From positions 310,001 through 374,000 of the forward strand of contig JAJNNC010000001.1 of NCBI GenBank assembly GCA_021730635.1: a stretch of DNA of 64,000 bases. The letters are read 5' to 3'. Both the position numbers and the translations under genes were made by a program. Origin of the DNA: Catalimonadaceae bacterium JC749 (GTDB taxonomy: Bacteria > Bacteroidota > Bacteroidia > Cytophagales > Cyclobacteriaceae). The notes beneath the pieces were generated by a model. That model was not told the origin of the DNA, made no database searches, and saw only the letters and a list, made by a program, of their open reading frames with translations. Positions 43,283-52,215 of this stretch are shown here, piece after piece; the first letter of the stretch is position 1, and every line of letters starts with the position of its first letter.

Positions 43283-44314
43283 ATGGCGAAAGATAAAAAA
43301 ATATTAATCACGGGTGCTGCCGGTTTCATCGGTTTTCATTTATCCCAGAAGCTATGTCAGGCTGGCTATACTGTTACAGGGATTGATAATTTGAATGATT
43401 ATTATGACCCTACGCTAAAAAAAGCAAGGTTAACCATTCTGAAAGCTTTGCCTAATTTTTCTTTTCATCAGATTGACCTGATCGATAAGGAAAAGATGGA
43501 TGCCCTCTTCAAATCGAAGGGGTTTCATTATGTTGTCAATCTGGCCGCTCAGGCAGGTGTACGCTATTCTCTGGTGAATCCTTATGCTTATATTGATGCT
43601 AATGTGACGGGCTTTCTCAATATCCTGGAAGCTTGTCGGCATTTTCCGGTAGAACATTTAGTGTATGCTTCTTCCAGTTCTGTGTATGGAGCCAATACCT
43701 TGATGCCTTTTTCGGTTCATCACAATGTAGACCACCCGGTTTCTCTGTATGCGGCCACCAAAAAATCCAATGAGCTGATGGCCCATACCTATTCTCATTT
43801 GTATGACATTCCTACCACGGGGTTGCGCTTCTTCACGGTGTATGGACCCTACGGAAGACCGGACATGGCCCTGTTTTTATTTACCAAAGCCATTCTAGAA
43901 GGCCGCCCGATTGATGTTTACAATAATGGAGAGATGCAACGGGATTTTACCTATGTAGACGATATTGTAGAAGGAATCAGTCGCCTGATTCCCCATGTGG
44001 CGGCTCCCAATCCGGACTGGAACAGCGATCATCCAGATTCAGCCACCAGCTTTTCTCCCTTCAAATTATACAATATTGGAAACAATAATCCGGTGAAGCT
44101 GCTTCATTTTATTGAGGTACTGGAAGATTGCTTAGGCAAGAAAGCACAGAAAAACTTAATGCCTATTCAGGATGGTGATGTCCCTGCTACTTATGCTGAC
44201 GTAGATGACCTGATAAAAGATGTGGGTTTTAAACCCAAAACCAGTATAGAAGAAGGTATTGGCAAGTTTGTAGAGTGGTATTTAGACTACTATCAGAAAA
44301 AAACATTCGTATAG
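43283..44314 (+). CDS. UDP-glucuronate 4-epimerase
   Basis: A 343-residue short-chain epimerase: [12 protein letters not shown] near residues 11-22 binds NAD, SSSSVYG near 129-135 and YAATK near 156-160 hold the catalytic Ser, Tyr and Lys. The set [36 protein letters not shown] and [20 protein letters not shown] is diagnostic of UDP-glucuronate/UDP-galacturonate epimerases. With the dehydrogenase upstream, this gives the polymer acidic sugars of the galacto type. A 180-base gap separates it from the transporter genes. Confidence 0.9.
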   Translation: MAKDKKILITGAAGFIGFHLSQKLCQAGYTVTGIDNLNDYYDPTLKKARLTILKALPNFSFHQIDLIDKEKMDALFKSKGFHYVVNLAAQAGVRYSLVNPYAYIDANVTGFLNILEACRHFPVEHLVYASSSSVYGANTLMPFSVHHNVDHPVSLYAATKKSNELMAHTYSHLYDIPTTGLRFFTVYGPYGRPDMALFLFTKAILEGRPIDVYNNGEMQRDFTYVDDIVEGISRLIPHVAAPNPDWNSDHPDSATSFSPFKLYNIGNNNPVKLLHFIEVLEDCLGKKAQKNLMPIQDGDVPATYADVDDLIKDVGFKPKTSIEEGIGKFVEWYLDYYQKKTFV

Positions 44315-44481
44315 CTCAATTTTAATGATACCGGCCACTAAAGGTATTTCTACTACCTATCATGATAAATGAGGATAGATCTATAAGGTTTATTGCTATA
44401 GGTAGCAAAGTAAAATTATTATGTAAAAAGACAGCAACTTAATGAAACAAAGTTGCTTGTAGAAACAATACAAGGAAGCTT

Positions 44482-44489
44482 TATCTTTG
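44482..44489 (+). promoter_or_regulatory. possible -7 box before the ABC permease gene
   Basis: TATCTTTG matches TAnnTTTG, with a TTG 22 bases upstream (44457-44459), which is longer than usual. It sits only 5 bases before ATG 44495, so a transcript from it would be leaderless. Weak candidate. Confidence 0.25.
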
Positions 44490-44494
44490 GAATC

Positions 44495-45349
44495 ATGAAC
44501 CCATCTGATAAAATAACGGTATACTCAGCGGACACTTTGAATCAGTCTTTCCTGAGCATATTAGTCAGAGTTTTCCGGGAACTGCCAGAAGCGCATGAGT
44601 TAGGCCTTCGCCTCTTCAAACGTAATATCAAGGCAATGTATCGGCAGTCGTTGTTTGGTTTTGCCTGGGCGTTATTCCCTCCCATCATTACGGCGGCCCT
44701 CTGGATTTTTCTTCGCAACAATAATGTAATGAGCATGGGCGATACGGGCATCCCCTATCCTATCTTTGTACTTACCGGCACCATGCTATGGCAAATTTTC
44801 ATGGAGAGCATTCAGGCTCCTATCAAAAATGTAACAGCGAATAAAACCATGCTGGTAAAGATTAACATACCGCGTGAAGCTCTATTACTTTCTGGTATGT
44901 ATGAAGTGTTATTTAATATGTTCATTAAGTTAGCGCTTTTGGCTGTTATATTCATTGTTTTTAATCAGCCCATTGATACTCATATTTTACTGGTGCCTAT
45001 AGGTATCTTTGCAATCATTTTATGTGGTTTTGCTATCGGCCTGATCCTTACACCTATCGGCGTATTATATAATGACATAAACTATGGCCTTGTGATAACA
45101 TTACCTTTTCTGATGTATCTCACGCCGGTTGTGTATCCTAAACCGACAGAAGGTGTTGTGGCTACGATTATGAAACTGAATCCTCTGGCGGTGTTAATTC
45201 CTGAAACACGTTTCTGGTTCACCGGCCAGCCGGGAGAAGCTATGAGTATATTCTGGGCTTACACAGTTTTTTTTGCTTTTTTGCTTTTTTTGGGGCTTGT
45301 GGTTTACAGGCTGGCTCTACCCATGATTATAGAAAGAATAGGCAGTTGA
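44495..45349 (+). CDS. polysaccharide ABC transporter permease (Wzm/KpsM type)
   Basis: About 284 residues from ATG 44495 (MNPSDKITVYSAD); the longer frame from TTG 44453 is less likely. Six membrane helices are visible: FGFAWALFPPIITAALWIFL, YPIFVLTGTMLWQIFMESI, EVLFNMFIKLALLAVIFIVF, ILLVPIGIFAIILCGFAIGL, ITLPFLMYLTPVVY and WAYTVFFAFLLFLGLVVY. LFKRNIKAMYRQSLFGF in front of the first helix is typical of the ABC2 family that exports O-antigen and capsule. It pairs with the ATPase 61 bases downstream. Confidence 0.92.
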   Translation: MNPSDKITVYSADTLNQSFLSILVRVFRELPEAHELGLRLFKRNIKAMYRQSLFGFAWALFPPIITAALWIFLRNNNVMSMGDTGIPYPIFVLTGTMLWQIFMESIQAPIKNVTANKTMLVKINIPREALLLSGMYEVLFNMFIKLALLAVIFIVFNQPIDTHILLVPIGIFAIILCGFAIGLILTPIGVLYNDINYGLVITLPFLMYLTPVVYPKPTEGVVATIMKLNPLAVLIPETRFWFTGQPGEAMSIFWAYTVFFAFLLFLGLVVYRLALPMIIERIGS

Positions 45350-45410
45350 GATAGCCCCTGAATGATTTTAATGTTTCTTCAAACTTGAATTTGCGCAATT
45401 ATAGATAAAT

Positions 45411-46673
45411 ATGAAGGATGAGGTTTTAGTCAAAGTAGAAGGTGTATCTAAAAAATTCTGCCGTAACCTCAAACGTTCTCTCTGGTATGGCGTGCAGGAT
45501 ATTTCCAGGGAACTCATAGGCGCACACAAGCTTAGTGCGCTGCGTAAAGATGAGTTCTGGGCCGTAAACGAGGTAAGCTTCGAGCTGCGGCGGGGTGAGT
45601 GCCTGGGATTGGTTGGCCACAATGGTGCCGGCAAATCGACTTTGTTGAAAATGCTCAATGGCCTCATCAAACCAGACAAAGGAAAAATTACAATGAAAGG
45701 AAGGATAGGAGCATTGATCGAACTGGGCGCTGGCTTTAATCCTATACTCACTGGAAGAGAAAATATTTATAGCAATGGAGCGGTTTTGGGATTCTCCAAA
45801 AAGGAGATAGACAAAAAGCTTGATGCTATTATAGACTTTGCTGAGGTTGGAGATTTTATTGATACACCCGTACAGAATTACAGTTCAGGGATGAAAGTAA
45901 GGCTGGGCTTCGCGGTAGCGGCTCAACTGGAACCCGACGTATTACTGATTGATGAAGTATTGGCCGTAGGAGATGTAGGTTTTCGCATCAAATGCTACAA
46001 TGAAATCTACAGGATTATGGAAAAGGCTGCTGTGATTTTTGTAAGTCATTCCATGCCACAGGTAGGAAAAATCTGTACCGCAGGCATTTTATTAAAAGGA
46101 GGTAAAAACCATTTGTTTTCTCCGAATATTTCTGATGTGATTGCTGCTTACTATGATCAGTTTGGAGGTGATAAGATGAGTTTTGAGGGTAGTGGAAAAG
46201 TGACAATCTTCGGGATAAGTTTCGGCAATCAGGATAATGTGTATACGGTTTCCTCCCTAGAGGAACTGAATAATGATTATCATCACGAAGTTGATTTAAG
46301 CAAATCGCTTTTCGTTTCTGTATCAGCATCGATTGACCCTCAAATAGAATATTATTCTGTATTATTTTCAATATCTGATGTGGATCAGAAAGTGGTTTCA
46401 CAAATCATACCTCCTGAAAATTCATTCAAAAATGGAGAAGGTCCTCAAACTATCCATATTGAACTGAAAGATTTCTATTTAAATACGGGTAAATACTCTC
46501 TCTCTATACATTTTTTAAAAGAGCAAAATACAGATTGGGGAGAAACTTTAATCGGTATTAGAAGCCTTCTGAAATTTTCAGTTAAAAGAGATAAATTTTT
46601 AGGTTCTGCACCAGTACTTCACAAAGCTCAATGGAAAATTGAAAGTAATTATAAGACAATTTTAAATGATTGA
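45411..46673 (+). CDS. polysaccharide ABC transporter ATP-binding protein (Wzt type) with C-terminal extension
   Basis: A 420-residue ATPase. Walker A GHNGAGKST is at residues 69-77, the signature NYSSGMKVRLGFAVAAQLEP near 159-178, Walker B VLLIDEVLAVGD right after, and the switch His in FVSHSMP near 210. The additional 170 residues after about 250 (YYSVLFSISDVDQKVVSQI, FYLNTGKYSLSIHFLKEQN) have the beta-sandwich look of Wzt C-terminal domains, which recognise a modified chain end before export. This favours export of a finished, capped chain. It overlaps the next gene by 8 bases. Confidence 0.92.
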   Translation: MKDEVLVKVEGVSKKFCRNLKRSLWYGVQDISRELIGAHKLSALRKDEFWAVNEVSFELRRGECLGLVGHNGAGKSTLLKMLNGLIKPDKGKITMKGRIGALIELGAGFNPILTGRENIYSNGAVLGFSKKEIDKKLDAIIDFAEVGDFIDTPVQNYSSGMKVRLGFAVAAQLEPDVLLIDEVLAVGDVGFRIKCYNEIYRIMEKAAVIFVSHSMPQVGKICTAGILLKGGKNHLFSPNISDVIAAYYDQFGGDKMSFEGSGKVTIFGISFGNQDNVYTVSSLEELNNDYHHEVDLSKSLFVSVSASIDPQIEYYSVLFSISDVDQKVVSQIIPPENSFKNGEGPQTIHIELKDFYLNTGKYSLSIHFLKEQNTDWGETLIGIRSLLKFSVKRDKFLGSAPVLHKAQWKIESNYKTILND

Positions 46674-48087
46674 AAGAATCGTATCCAAATTTGCCAGCAA
46701 GTTTCACAAAGGAATAGCACACACCAAAGAATACTACTTTTGGAGCAAAATTCCCAGTGCTACTTTAGTGAAGGAAGTGAACTTAAAAAATTTTGGAGGT
46801 TGCAGACTTTTTGTAACAGATATCAACCAGGATGGGATTAAGGAGTTTCTCTGGCTTCAAAGCGCGGGAATGTTCAAGTCTAAAATTTATGATGACTTTC
46901 CTGGCATTAAGAACTACCTAGACAAAATAGGGCAGGAAAATGTTTTTTGCCTTACAGCTACCGATCAGGATGGAAATGTGCTCTGGCAAATCGGAGAGCC
47001 GTATGAGGGAGAAAACCCGTATTTAACGCATTCACCAGAACATCTCTTAAAAACCGGAGATGTAAATGGAGATGGTATAGATGAAATTCTGGTTTTTGAT
47101 GCTGCAGATAATATTTTGGTGCTCAATCCTCTCAACGGAGAGGTTATTCAGAAAATTAAGCTGCCTAACGATTCTTTTTCCATACTATATTATATAAAAA
47201 CAGGAAAACAACCCAAAGACTTCATCCTACTGGTAGGTGTGATGGACCGCTCTTATGCACCTCATCCTTATGCGAACCCTTGGCTGATCATTGATAGTAA
47301 TTTTGACATTATCAATAGCCAAGATTATATAGGGGCGGGACACAATGTTCTTCATGAAGACTTCAATAATGATGGTAAAGTTGAACTAGTAATAGGATAT
47401 CAGTTGGTCGACACAAAAGGCGATGTAATCTGGACAACTGACTATTGGAAAGACAAAGAAATTGATAGCCTGGAACAACACGCTGATTATATTCATGCTA
47501 AAAAAATCAATGAACAATGGGTGATTGCCATATCCGGAAGTGATAAACAGTATTTGTTGGATACGAATGGAAAAACTATTTGGGAAAAAAGCTTGCCGCA
47601 TCCACAATTTAGTATCATTGGATGCTTTAAAGGCGAACCTAGAATTTTGGTAGCCAATCAGCGGGAAATAATCAATTCCTTCTCGCTGGCGGGGGATGAA
47701 GTCTGGAAAGGAATGTTGCCAGAACATTGGCCCATGGGAAAACCAAAACTGGCTAACCAAAAAAGACCTATTCATTCTAGTGATCCTTTAGACTTCATTC
47801 CAGGAAAAAATAACACAGATTGGTTATTGTACAAGGAAGGTGGCTGGCCCTTTATCGTCGACTTTCAGGGAAATATTGTGATGAAATTTCCTTTTACCCC
47901 CCACGCCAAAAAGAAAGATCCAACGGTAGGGTTTCACAGGCTCAATGATATTGGAATGGCCTACGAAGGAGAAATTGTAGACACTGATAATGATGGGAAA
48001 CTAGAAGTGATTATTTACGATCGCAGCTATTTATGGATTTATAAAATTGATAAGCTTAATGAAAACAATAATGAAGAAAATGTATAA
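46666..48087 (+). CDS. FG-GAP / VCBS-like beta-propeller protein without signal peptide
   Basis: A 473-residue protein with four calcium-loop motifs: DINQDGIKE near residue 52, DVNGDGIDE near 131, DFNNDGKVE near 232 and DTDNDGKLE near 440. Blade-like repeats (ATDQDGNVLWQIGE, LDTNGKTIWEKSL, FSLAGDEVWKG) link them, so a seven-bladed propeller is likely. There is no signal peptide or membrane helix, which is unusual because such propellers normally lie outside the cell. It is sandwiched between the Wzt ATPase, which it overlaps by 8 bases, and a methyltransferase. Its role is unknown; binding the polysaccharide or the Wzt tail is an inference from position. Confidence 0.75.
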   Translation: MIERIVSKFASKFHKGIAHTKEYYFWSKIPSATLVKEVNLKNFGGCRLFVTDINQDGIKEFLWLQSAGMFKSKIYDDFPGIKNYLDKIGQENVFCLTATDQDGNVLWQIGEPYEGENPYLTHSPEHLLKTGDVNGDGIDEILVFDAADNILVLNPLNGEVIQKIKLPNDSFSILYYIKTGKQPKDFILLVGVMDRSYAPHPYANPWLIIDSNFDIINSQDYIGAGHNVLHEDFNNDGKVELVIGYQLVDTKGDVIWTTDYWKDKEIDSLEQHADYIHAKKINEQWVIAISGSDKQYLLDTNGKTIWEKSLPHPQFSIIGCFKGEPRILVANQREIINSFSLAGDEVWKGMLPEHWPMGKPKLANQKRPIHSSDPLDFIPGKNNTDWLLYKEGGWPFIVDFQGNIVMKFPFTPHAKKKDPTVGFHRLNDIGMAYEGEIVDTDNDGKLEVIIYDRSYLWIYKIDKLNENNNEENV

Positions 48088-48736
48088 GGTCATGTTTCCT
48101 GGCAAAAAAAACAGAGACACACAGTCCGCAGTCTTTATCGAAGACAAGCAGTCGGGTGTCAGTAAAAGACAATATGCCAGTTATCAGGCCTACTTGGATC
48201 ATCAATCGGAAAAACTTGAAAAGAAATTGAGTCAGATTCAACAATATGATATTGAGTATGAGCAAATTGTAAAAGAACGCTACCAGCATACATTCAAGTT
48301 TTCAGGAAAAACTATGCTTTGCCTTGCTGCTAGATTAGGAGGGGAAGTCAGAGCTTTCAAATCCCTGGGGGCCTTGGCGATCGGAGTGGACCTGGAACCA
48401 GGTGAGCATAATCTTCACGTGCTTCATGGTGATTTTCATAATATCCAGTTTCCTGATAACTCTTTCGATTTTGCATTCACCAATGCCATAGATCACGTTT
48501 TCGAGCTGGATTTGTTTCTTCAGGAAGTGCAAAGAATTTTAGTTTCCGGGGGTATCTTTATCGTGGAGTTTGCAGAAGTGACTCCAGGTGAATATGAGGT
48601 GTTAGACACCAAGAATATCAGCCCTATCCTCGATATCATCAAGAAATTTTTCGAAGTTATTGAAAACCAACCTGTCACTAATGCTACTGACTATGGTACA
48701 TGGTCAGGAAGAGTGCTTCAATTACAGAAGAAGTAA
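48059..48736 (+). CDS. class I SAM-dependent methyltransferase
   Basis: About 225 residues from ATG 48059; ATG 48047 is an alternative, both overlapping the propeller gene. A Lys-rich helical part precedes the core: motif I TMLCLAARLGGEVRAFKSLG near 84-103, then AIGVDLEPG, FDFAFTNAIDHVFELDLF near 138-155, and RILVSGGIFIVEFAEV. Motif I has A-A-R-L-G-G in place of the usual D-x-G-x-G, so activity is probable rather than proven. It is the first of several methyltransferases in the locus, and its close coupling to the transporter genes suggests chain-end or sugar methylation. Confidence 0.72.
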   Translation: MKTIMKKMYKVMFPGKKNRDTQSAVFIEDKQSGVSKRQYASYQAYLDHQSEKLEKKLSQIQQYDIEYEQIVKERYQHTFKFSGKTMLCLAARLGGEVRAFKSLGALAIGVDLEPGEHNLHVLHGDFHNIQFPDNSFDFAFTNAIDHVFELDLFLQEVQRILVSGGIFIVEFAEVTPGEYEVLDTKNISPILDIIKKFFEVIENQPVTNATDYGTWSGRVLQLQKK

Positions 48737-48756
48737 CGTTTCAATTGCTCGAAACA

Positions 48757-49656
48757 ATGGACTATACAACCAATCATATAAAAGAAAGATTTTGTCCTTC
48801 ATGTTCTTCTCAAAATCAAACTGTATTGTTTACTCTTTCGATGGCAAAGGTTTTTCAGGTAAATCCTACTTATCATGAAGCCTGGTTTAGTGAAAGTAGT
48901 ATTTCCCCCGATTTTGAGTTTCCCATCGTAAAATGCAATGAATGTGGCTTCGTTTTTTCTCGGTTTAGAATGAAAGATGAGATAGCATTCAGCTACTATA
49001 ATGAAGGCATTGATGCACAGAAAAGCCAAGAAAAAATTTTTAAGAAAGAAAAAAGGACTTCCTTTCTGGAAATCTGGAGAAATTTGAATCTGATATCAGA
49101 CAAGCAAGACTATGCAAAAGTGTTGGATTTTGGAGCAGGGTGGGGTGATTTCTTAGCCATTGCCAAGAGTCCGGGTGTTGAAGTTTTCGGTTTGGAATTT
49201 GACGAGCGTAAAATCGCATTTGCACAATCACAGGGTGTACTTGCCGGGGATATACAGTTTATTAAAAAAAATGCTCCCTATGATATTTTTATGTGTAATC
49301 AGGTTTTAGAACACCTTAACCAACCCAAAGAAGCCTTAGAAGAGCTTCGAGGTGTTTTACGTATTGGCGCTGTAGGGTTTATTTCTGTTCCAAATTTTGA
49401 TGAACCTGTCATCGATCAACAGTTGTCCCTATTGAACTCAGGCTTACCTGCCAAAAAAGATGTGGACCCTTTGGGTCATCTGAATTATTTTACACCGCAA
49501 CATTTAAGAAAGATGGTATCAGATGCAGGTTTTGAAGAAATTTCGTTCCCTTCAACGCAAAACGTTACGAAAAGCCTGCTTTCTTCTCTGTATAATAGTC
49601 TTAAAAAAAACACACAAGAAAAACCAGGTACAAGCATATATGTAAGAGCAGTATAA
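48757..49656 (+). CDS. zinc-ribbon class I methyltransferase
   Basis: About 299 residues from ATG 48757 (MDYTTNHIKERFCPSC); a start at 48700 would overlap the previous gene and is less likely. The N-terminal zinc ribbon has CPSC and, about 45 residues later, CNECGFVF. The core has VLDFGAGWGDFLAIAKSPG near residues 122-140, EVFGLEFDE, YDIFMCNQVLEHLNQPKEAL near 170-189 and RIGAVGFISVPNF. This is the layout of sugar C-methyltransferase-like and related enzymes that work on nucleotide sugars or glycans. The substrate is unknown. Confidence 0.82.
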   Translation: MDYTTNHIKERFCPSCSSQNQTVLFTLSMAKVFQVNPTYHEAWFSESSISPDFEFPIVKCNECGFVFSRFRMKDEIAFSYYNEGIDAQKSQEKIFKKEKRTSFLEIWRNLNLISDKQDYAKVLDFGAGWGDFLAIAKSPGVEVFGLEFDERKIAFAQSQGVLAGDIQFIKKNAPYDIFMCNQVLEHLNQPKEALEELRGVLRIGAVGFISVPNFDEPVIDQQLSLLNSGLPAKKDVDPLGHLNYFTPQHLRKMVSDAGFEEISFPSTQNVTKSLLSSLYNSLKKNTQEKPGTSIYVRAV

Positions 49657-49685
49657 ATACAACTGCGTTGTAGCACATAAATTTA

Positions 49686-50366
49686 ATGGAAGAAATAGAC
49701 AGAAAATTTCGATTAGCCCGTATTTGGTCAAACCGTGAATTGAAAAAAATTGCGCCTCTCTTTACGGGAAAAATAGCGAATGTATCTGCCGGAGAAAATA
49801 ATGATAAAGAGGGAGATACCTATGATAATTATTTTATCAACGGAGAAGAATTCTGGTTGACCAACTATGAACCGGGAACCTACAGAGGCTTTCAGGGCAG
49901 AGACAATGAGTTGTTAATTGATTTGACAAAAGCACTACCACAAGAATTCGAAGGCAAATTTGATGTTGTCTTCAATCATACTACACTGGAGCATATTTTT
50001 GATGTTTTTACTGCCTTTAGAAACTTGTGCAAACTCACAAAAGACATAGCAATAGTAGTGGTTCCTTTCACACAAGAGCAACATGAAACGCCGGGCTATC
50101 TGGATTACTGGCGTTTTACGCCAACCTGCATGAGGGAGCTATTTAAGACTAACGGAATGCACGTATTGTATGAGTCGGCAAATAATGACTTCAATGCCGC
50201 TACTTATTTGTTCTTTGTTGGCTCCAAGCGGGCAGCACATTGGAAAGGAAAGATGCCTGCCTATACTGCTATTGAAAATGCCGCTAATTGGATAGGAAAA
50301 AAAAACAACAGAGGCCTCTTCGCAAGATTACTGAATTTCAAAAATGAAGATAAAGGCACCTGCTGA
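49686..50366 (+). CDS. methyltransferase-like protein with degenerate SAM motif
   Basis: A 226-residue protein that resembles the C-terminal part of class I methyltransferases (FDVVFNHTTLEHIFDVFTAF near residues 98-117, IAIVVVPFTQEQHETPGY near 128-145, LDYWRFTPTCMRELF). In place of the glycine-rich SAM-binding motif it has IANVSAGENNDKEGDTYDN, which lacks D-x-G-x-G. It may bind SAM in another way or be a non-catalytic partner. It begins 29 bases after the previous methyltransferase in the same operon. Confidence 0.65.
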   Translation: MEEIDRKFRLARIWSNRELKKIAPLFTGKIANVSAGENNDKEGDTYDNYFINGEEFWLTNYEPGTYRGFQGRDNELLIDLTKALPQEFEGKFDVVFNHTTLEHIFDVFTAFRNLCKLTKDIAIVVVPFTQEQHETPGYLDYWRFTPTCMRELFKTNGMHVLYESANNDFNAATYLFFVGSKRAAHWKGKMPAYTAIENAANWIGKKNNRGLFARLLNFKNEDKGTC

Positions 50367-50404
50367 GTTTTTAGCATCAGTATATAATATCTAAACAGAT
50401 TACA

Positions 50405-51361
50405 GTGATTGATCAGGTAACTGTTATCATCAGAAGTGTAGGAGAGCGAACTGAACCTATTTGCAGGAAACTTTTAGAAGAGGTATTTCTTTCCAAAAAT
50501 ATCCATACTATCAATACCCGTCCCTTTAGCGAGGCCATAAGAAAAGCGTTTCAACTGGGAGTTACGCACCATTTGCCCTGGACACTTTGTATAGATGCGG
50601 ACGTACTGGTAACCCGAGAAGGCATTGCTCAACTGATAGAAAGATCTCATCAGTTGGAGAAAAATATATTCGAGATTCAGGGATTGGTGTTGGATAAATT
50701 TTTTGGCGTAAAAAGGCCGGCAGGAAATCATCTCTATCGCACAGATTTGATTCCCAAAGCCTTGGAACTTATCCCGGAGGAAGGAAAATCTTTAAGACCT
50801 GAGTCTGATATGCTAAATGCTATGTCGGCTTTGGGGTATCCTTGGGCACAACAGGAAGTTTTGGTAGGTCTCCATGACTTCGAACAATTTTACTCCGACA
50901 TCTACCGTAAATGTTTTCTTCAAGCACATAAACATCAATGGATCTTACCAGAAATTGAGGCATTCTGGCAAAGTATGCGCACTGAAGACAAAGACTATGA
51001 GGTAGCCTTATGGGGGCTTCAATCAGGTAAAGTTTATCAAGGAACTATACGGGTCGACAAAAATTTTCTTCAGGAAGAAGCAAATAATGTTTTAAGTTTG
51101 AAAGGTATACCGGAAAAATCAACCTTTGATGTTCTTGCACCAGATATCTTGCGAAAAACCACCTTTCATGCAGCAAACAGCAACTATTCAGGACTGCAAC
51201 ACAGGATATTTCCTTCGTCGTTATGGAACCGGGTCATCGCATTGCAAAACCATAAGCCTGCCTCTTCGCCAGCATGGCATCAAAAGTTTTTATACCGGAT
51301 GGGGAATAAAATGGAGCATATTGGAAAAAAGATGAAAAGTCTTTCGAGACTTAAAGAGTAA
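50405..51361 (+). CDS. glycosyltransferase-like protein
   Basis: A 318-residue protein starting at GTG (atypical but with the best N-terminus: IDQVTVIIRSVGERTEPICR). The N-terminal half has the Rossmann-like start and LCIDADVLVTREG near residues 61-73, a D-x-D type metal site as in GT-A enzymes. The rest (FFGVKRPAGNHLYRTDLI, YPWAQQEVLVGLHDFEQFY) is not one of the standard families. It may transfer a sugar to the growing chain; the donor is unknown. Membrane helices are absent. Confidence 0.62.
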   Translation: MIDQVTVIIRSVGERTEPICRKLLEEVFLSKNIHTINTRPFSEAIRKAFQLGVTHHLPWTLCIDADVLVTREGIAQLIERSHQLEKNIFEIQGLVLDKFFGVKRPAGNHLYRTDLIPKALELIPEEGKSLRPESDMLNAMSALGYPWAQQEVLVGLHDFEQFYSDIYRKCFLQAHKHQWILPEIEAFWQSMRTEDKDYEVALWGLQSGKVYQGTIRVDKNFLQEEANNVLSLKGIPEKSTFDVLAPDILRKTTFHAANSNYSGLQHRIFPSSLWNRVIALQNHKPASSPAWHQKFLYRMGNKMEHIGKKMKSLSRLKE

Positions 51362-51403
51362 ATACCTCATTTTTACAGGGGATTTGTTGAATAGATTACA
51401 AAA

Positions 51404-52168
51404 ATGTCAAAACACCAGATTTTAACGGAGGATGAATTTAATAACTACAAAGTTAACCCAAAACTCATCCAATTAATCAATCAGTATCAAAAGGAGCATC
51501 ACCTGTCAAATGAAGAAATCAGTATTCTTGATTTCGGATGTGGCAGAGGAAGATCTGCCTTGAAACTAAGACTAGAGGGGTATAATGCCTTTGGCGTAGA
51601 CACGGATAGCGAACCCATACAAAATGGAATCCCTTTGTTTTCCAAATTCGGTCATGACGGAAAAAAAATACTATCGACCATAGAAGTGAATTGTAAGACT
51701 CATTTTCCTGATGGCCATTTTGATATTATTTTCAGTGAACAAGTCGTTGAGCACGTGAGCCATTTGGATTTATTTCTCAGAGAAGTGGGAAGGCTTACAA
51801 AGCCTGGAGGCATAAATTACCATATTTTTCCCTATAAATTTCACTTCAAAGAACAGCATCTTTATATGCCTGTCATTCACTGGCTACCTAAAAATAAACT
51901 CAGAGAGGCTTTTATATTCTTTTATGTATTGCTGGGCGTTGAACCCCACTGGAAGGAGCTAGAGGGTAAAAACATAAGGGAAAAAGCCAATATATATTAT
52001 AATTACAGCATCAGCAAAACTTTCTATCGGACTAATACATCTCTGAAAAAGTTGTTTAAAGGCAACCATTTTCAACCAAGGATAAGTAATTTAAGATATC
52101 CGGTCAAGGTTTCTTCATTAAACACCTTTTTTCCGCATTCTTGTCAAATTATAGCGATTAAAAATTAG
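51404..52168 (+). CDS. class I SAM-dependent methyltransferase
   Basis: A 254-residue enzyme with ILDFGCGRGRSALKLRLEGY (motif I, residues about 45-64), NAFGVDTDS, FDIIFSEQVVEHVSHLDLF near 107-125 and RLTKPGGINYHIFPYKFHF. The C-terminal part is longer and carries KNKLREAFIFFYVLLGV and a basic stretch, perhaps for membrane or glycan contact. Fits methylation of a polysaccharide sugar; substrate not known. Confidence 0.82.
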   Translation: MSKHQILTEDEFNNYKVNPKLIQLINQYQKEHHLSNEEISILDFGCGRGRSALKLRLEGYNAFGVDTDSEPIQNGIPLFSKFGHDGKKILSTIEVNCKTHFPDGHFDIIFSEQVVEHVSHLDLFLREVGRLTKPGGINYHIFPYKFHFKEQHLYMPVIHWLPKNKLREAFIFFYVLLGVEPHWKELEGKNIREKANIYYNYSISKTFYRTNTSLKKLFKGNHFQPRISNLRYPVKVSSLNTFFPHSCQIIAIKN

Positions 52169-52215
52169 AGTTTACCATACCGATTTTTATTGCAGTCTTA
52201 CTATAAAGATTTCTC

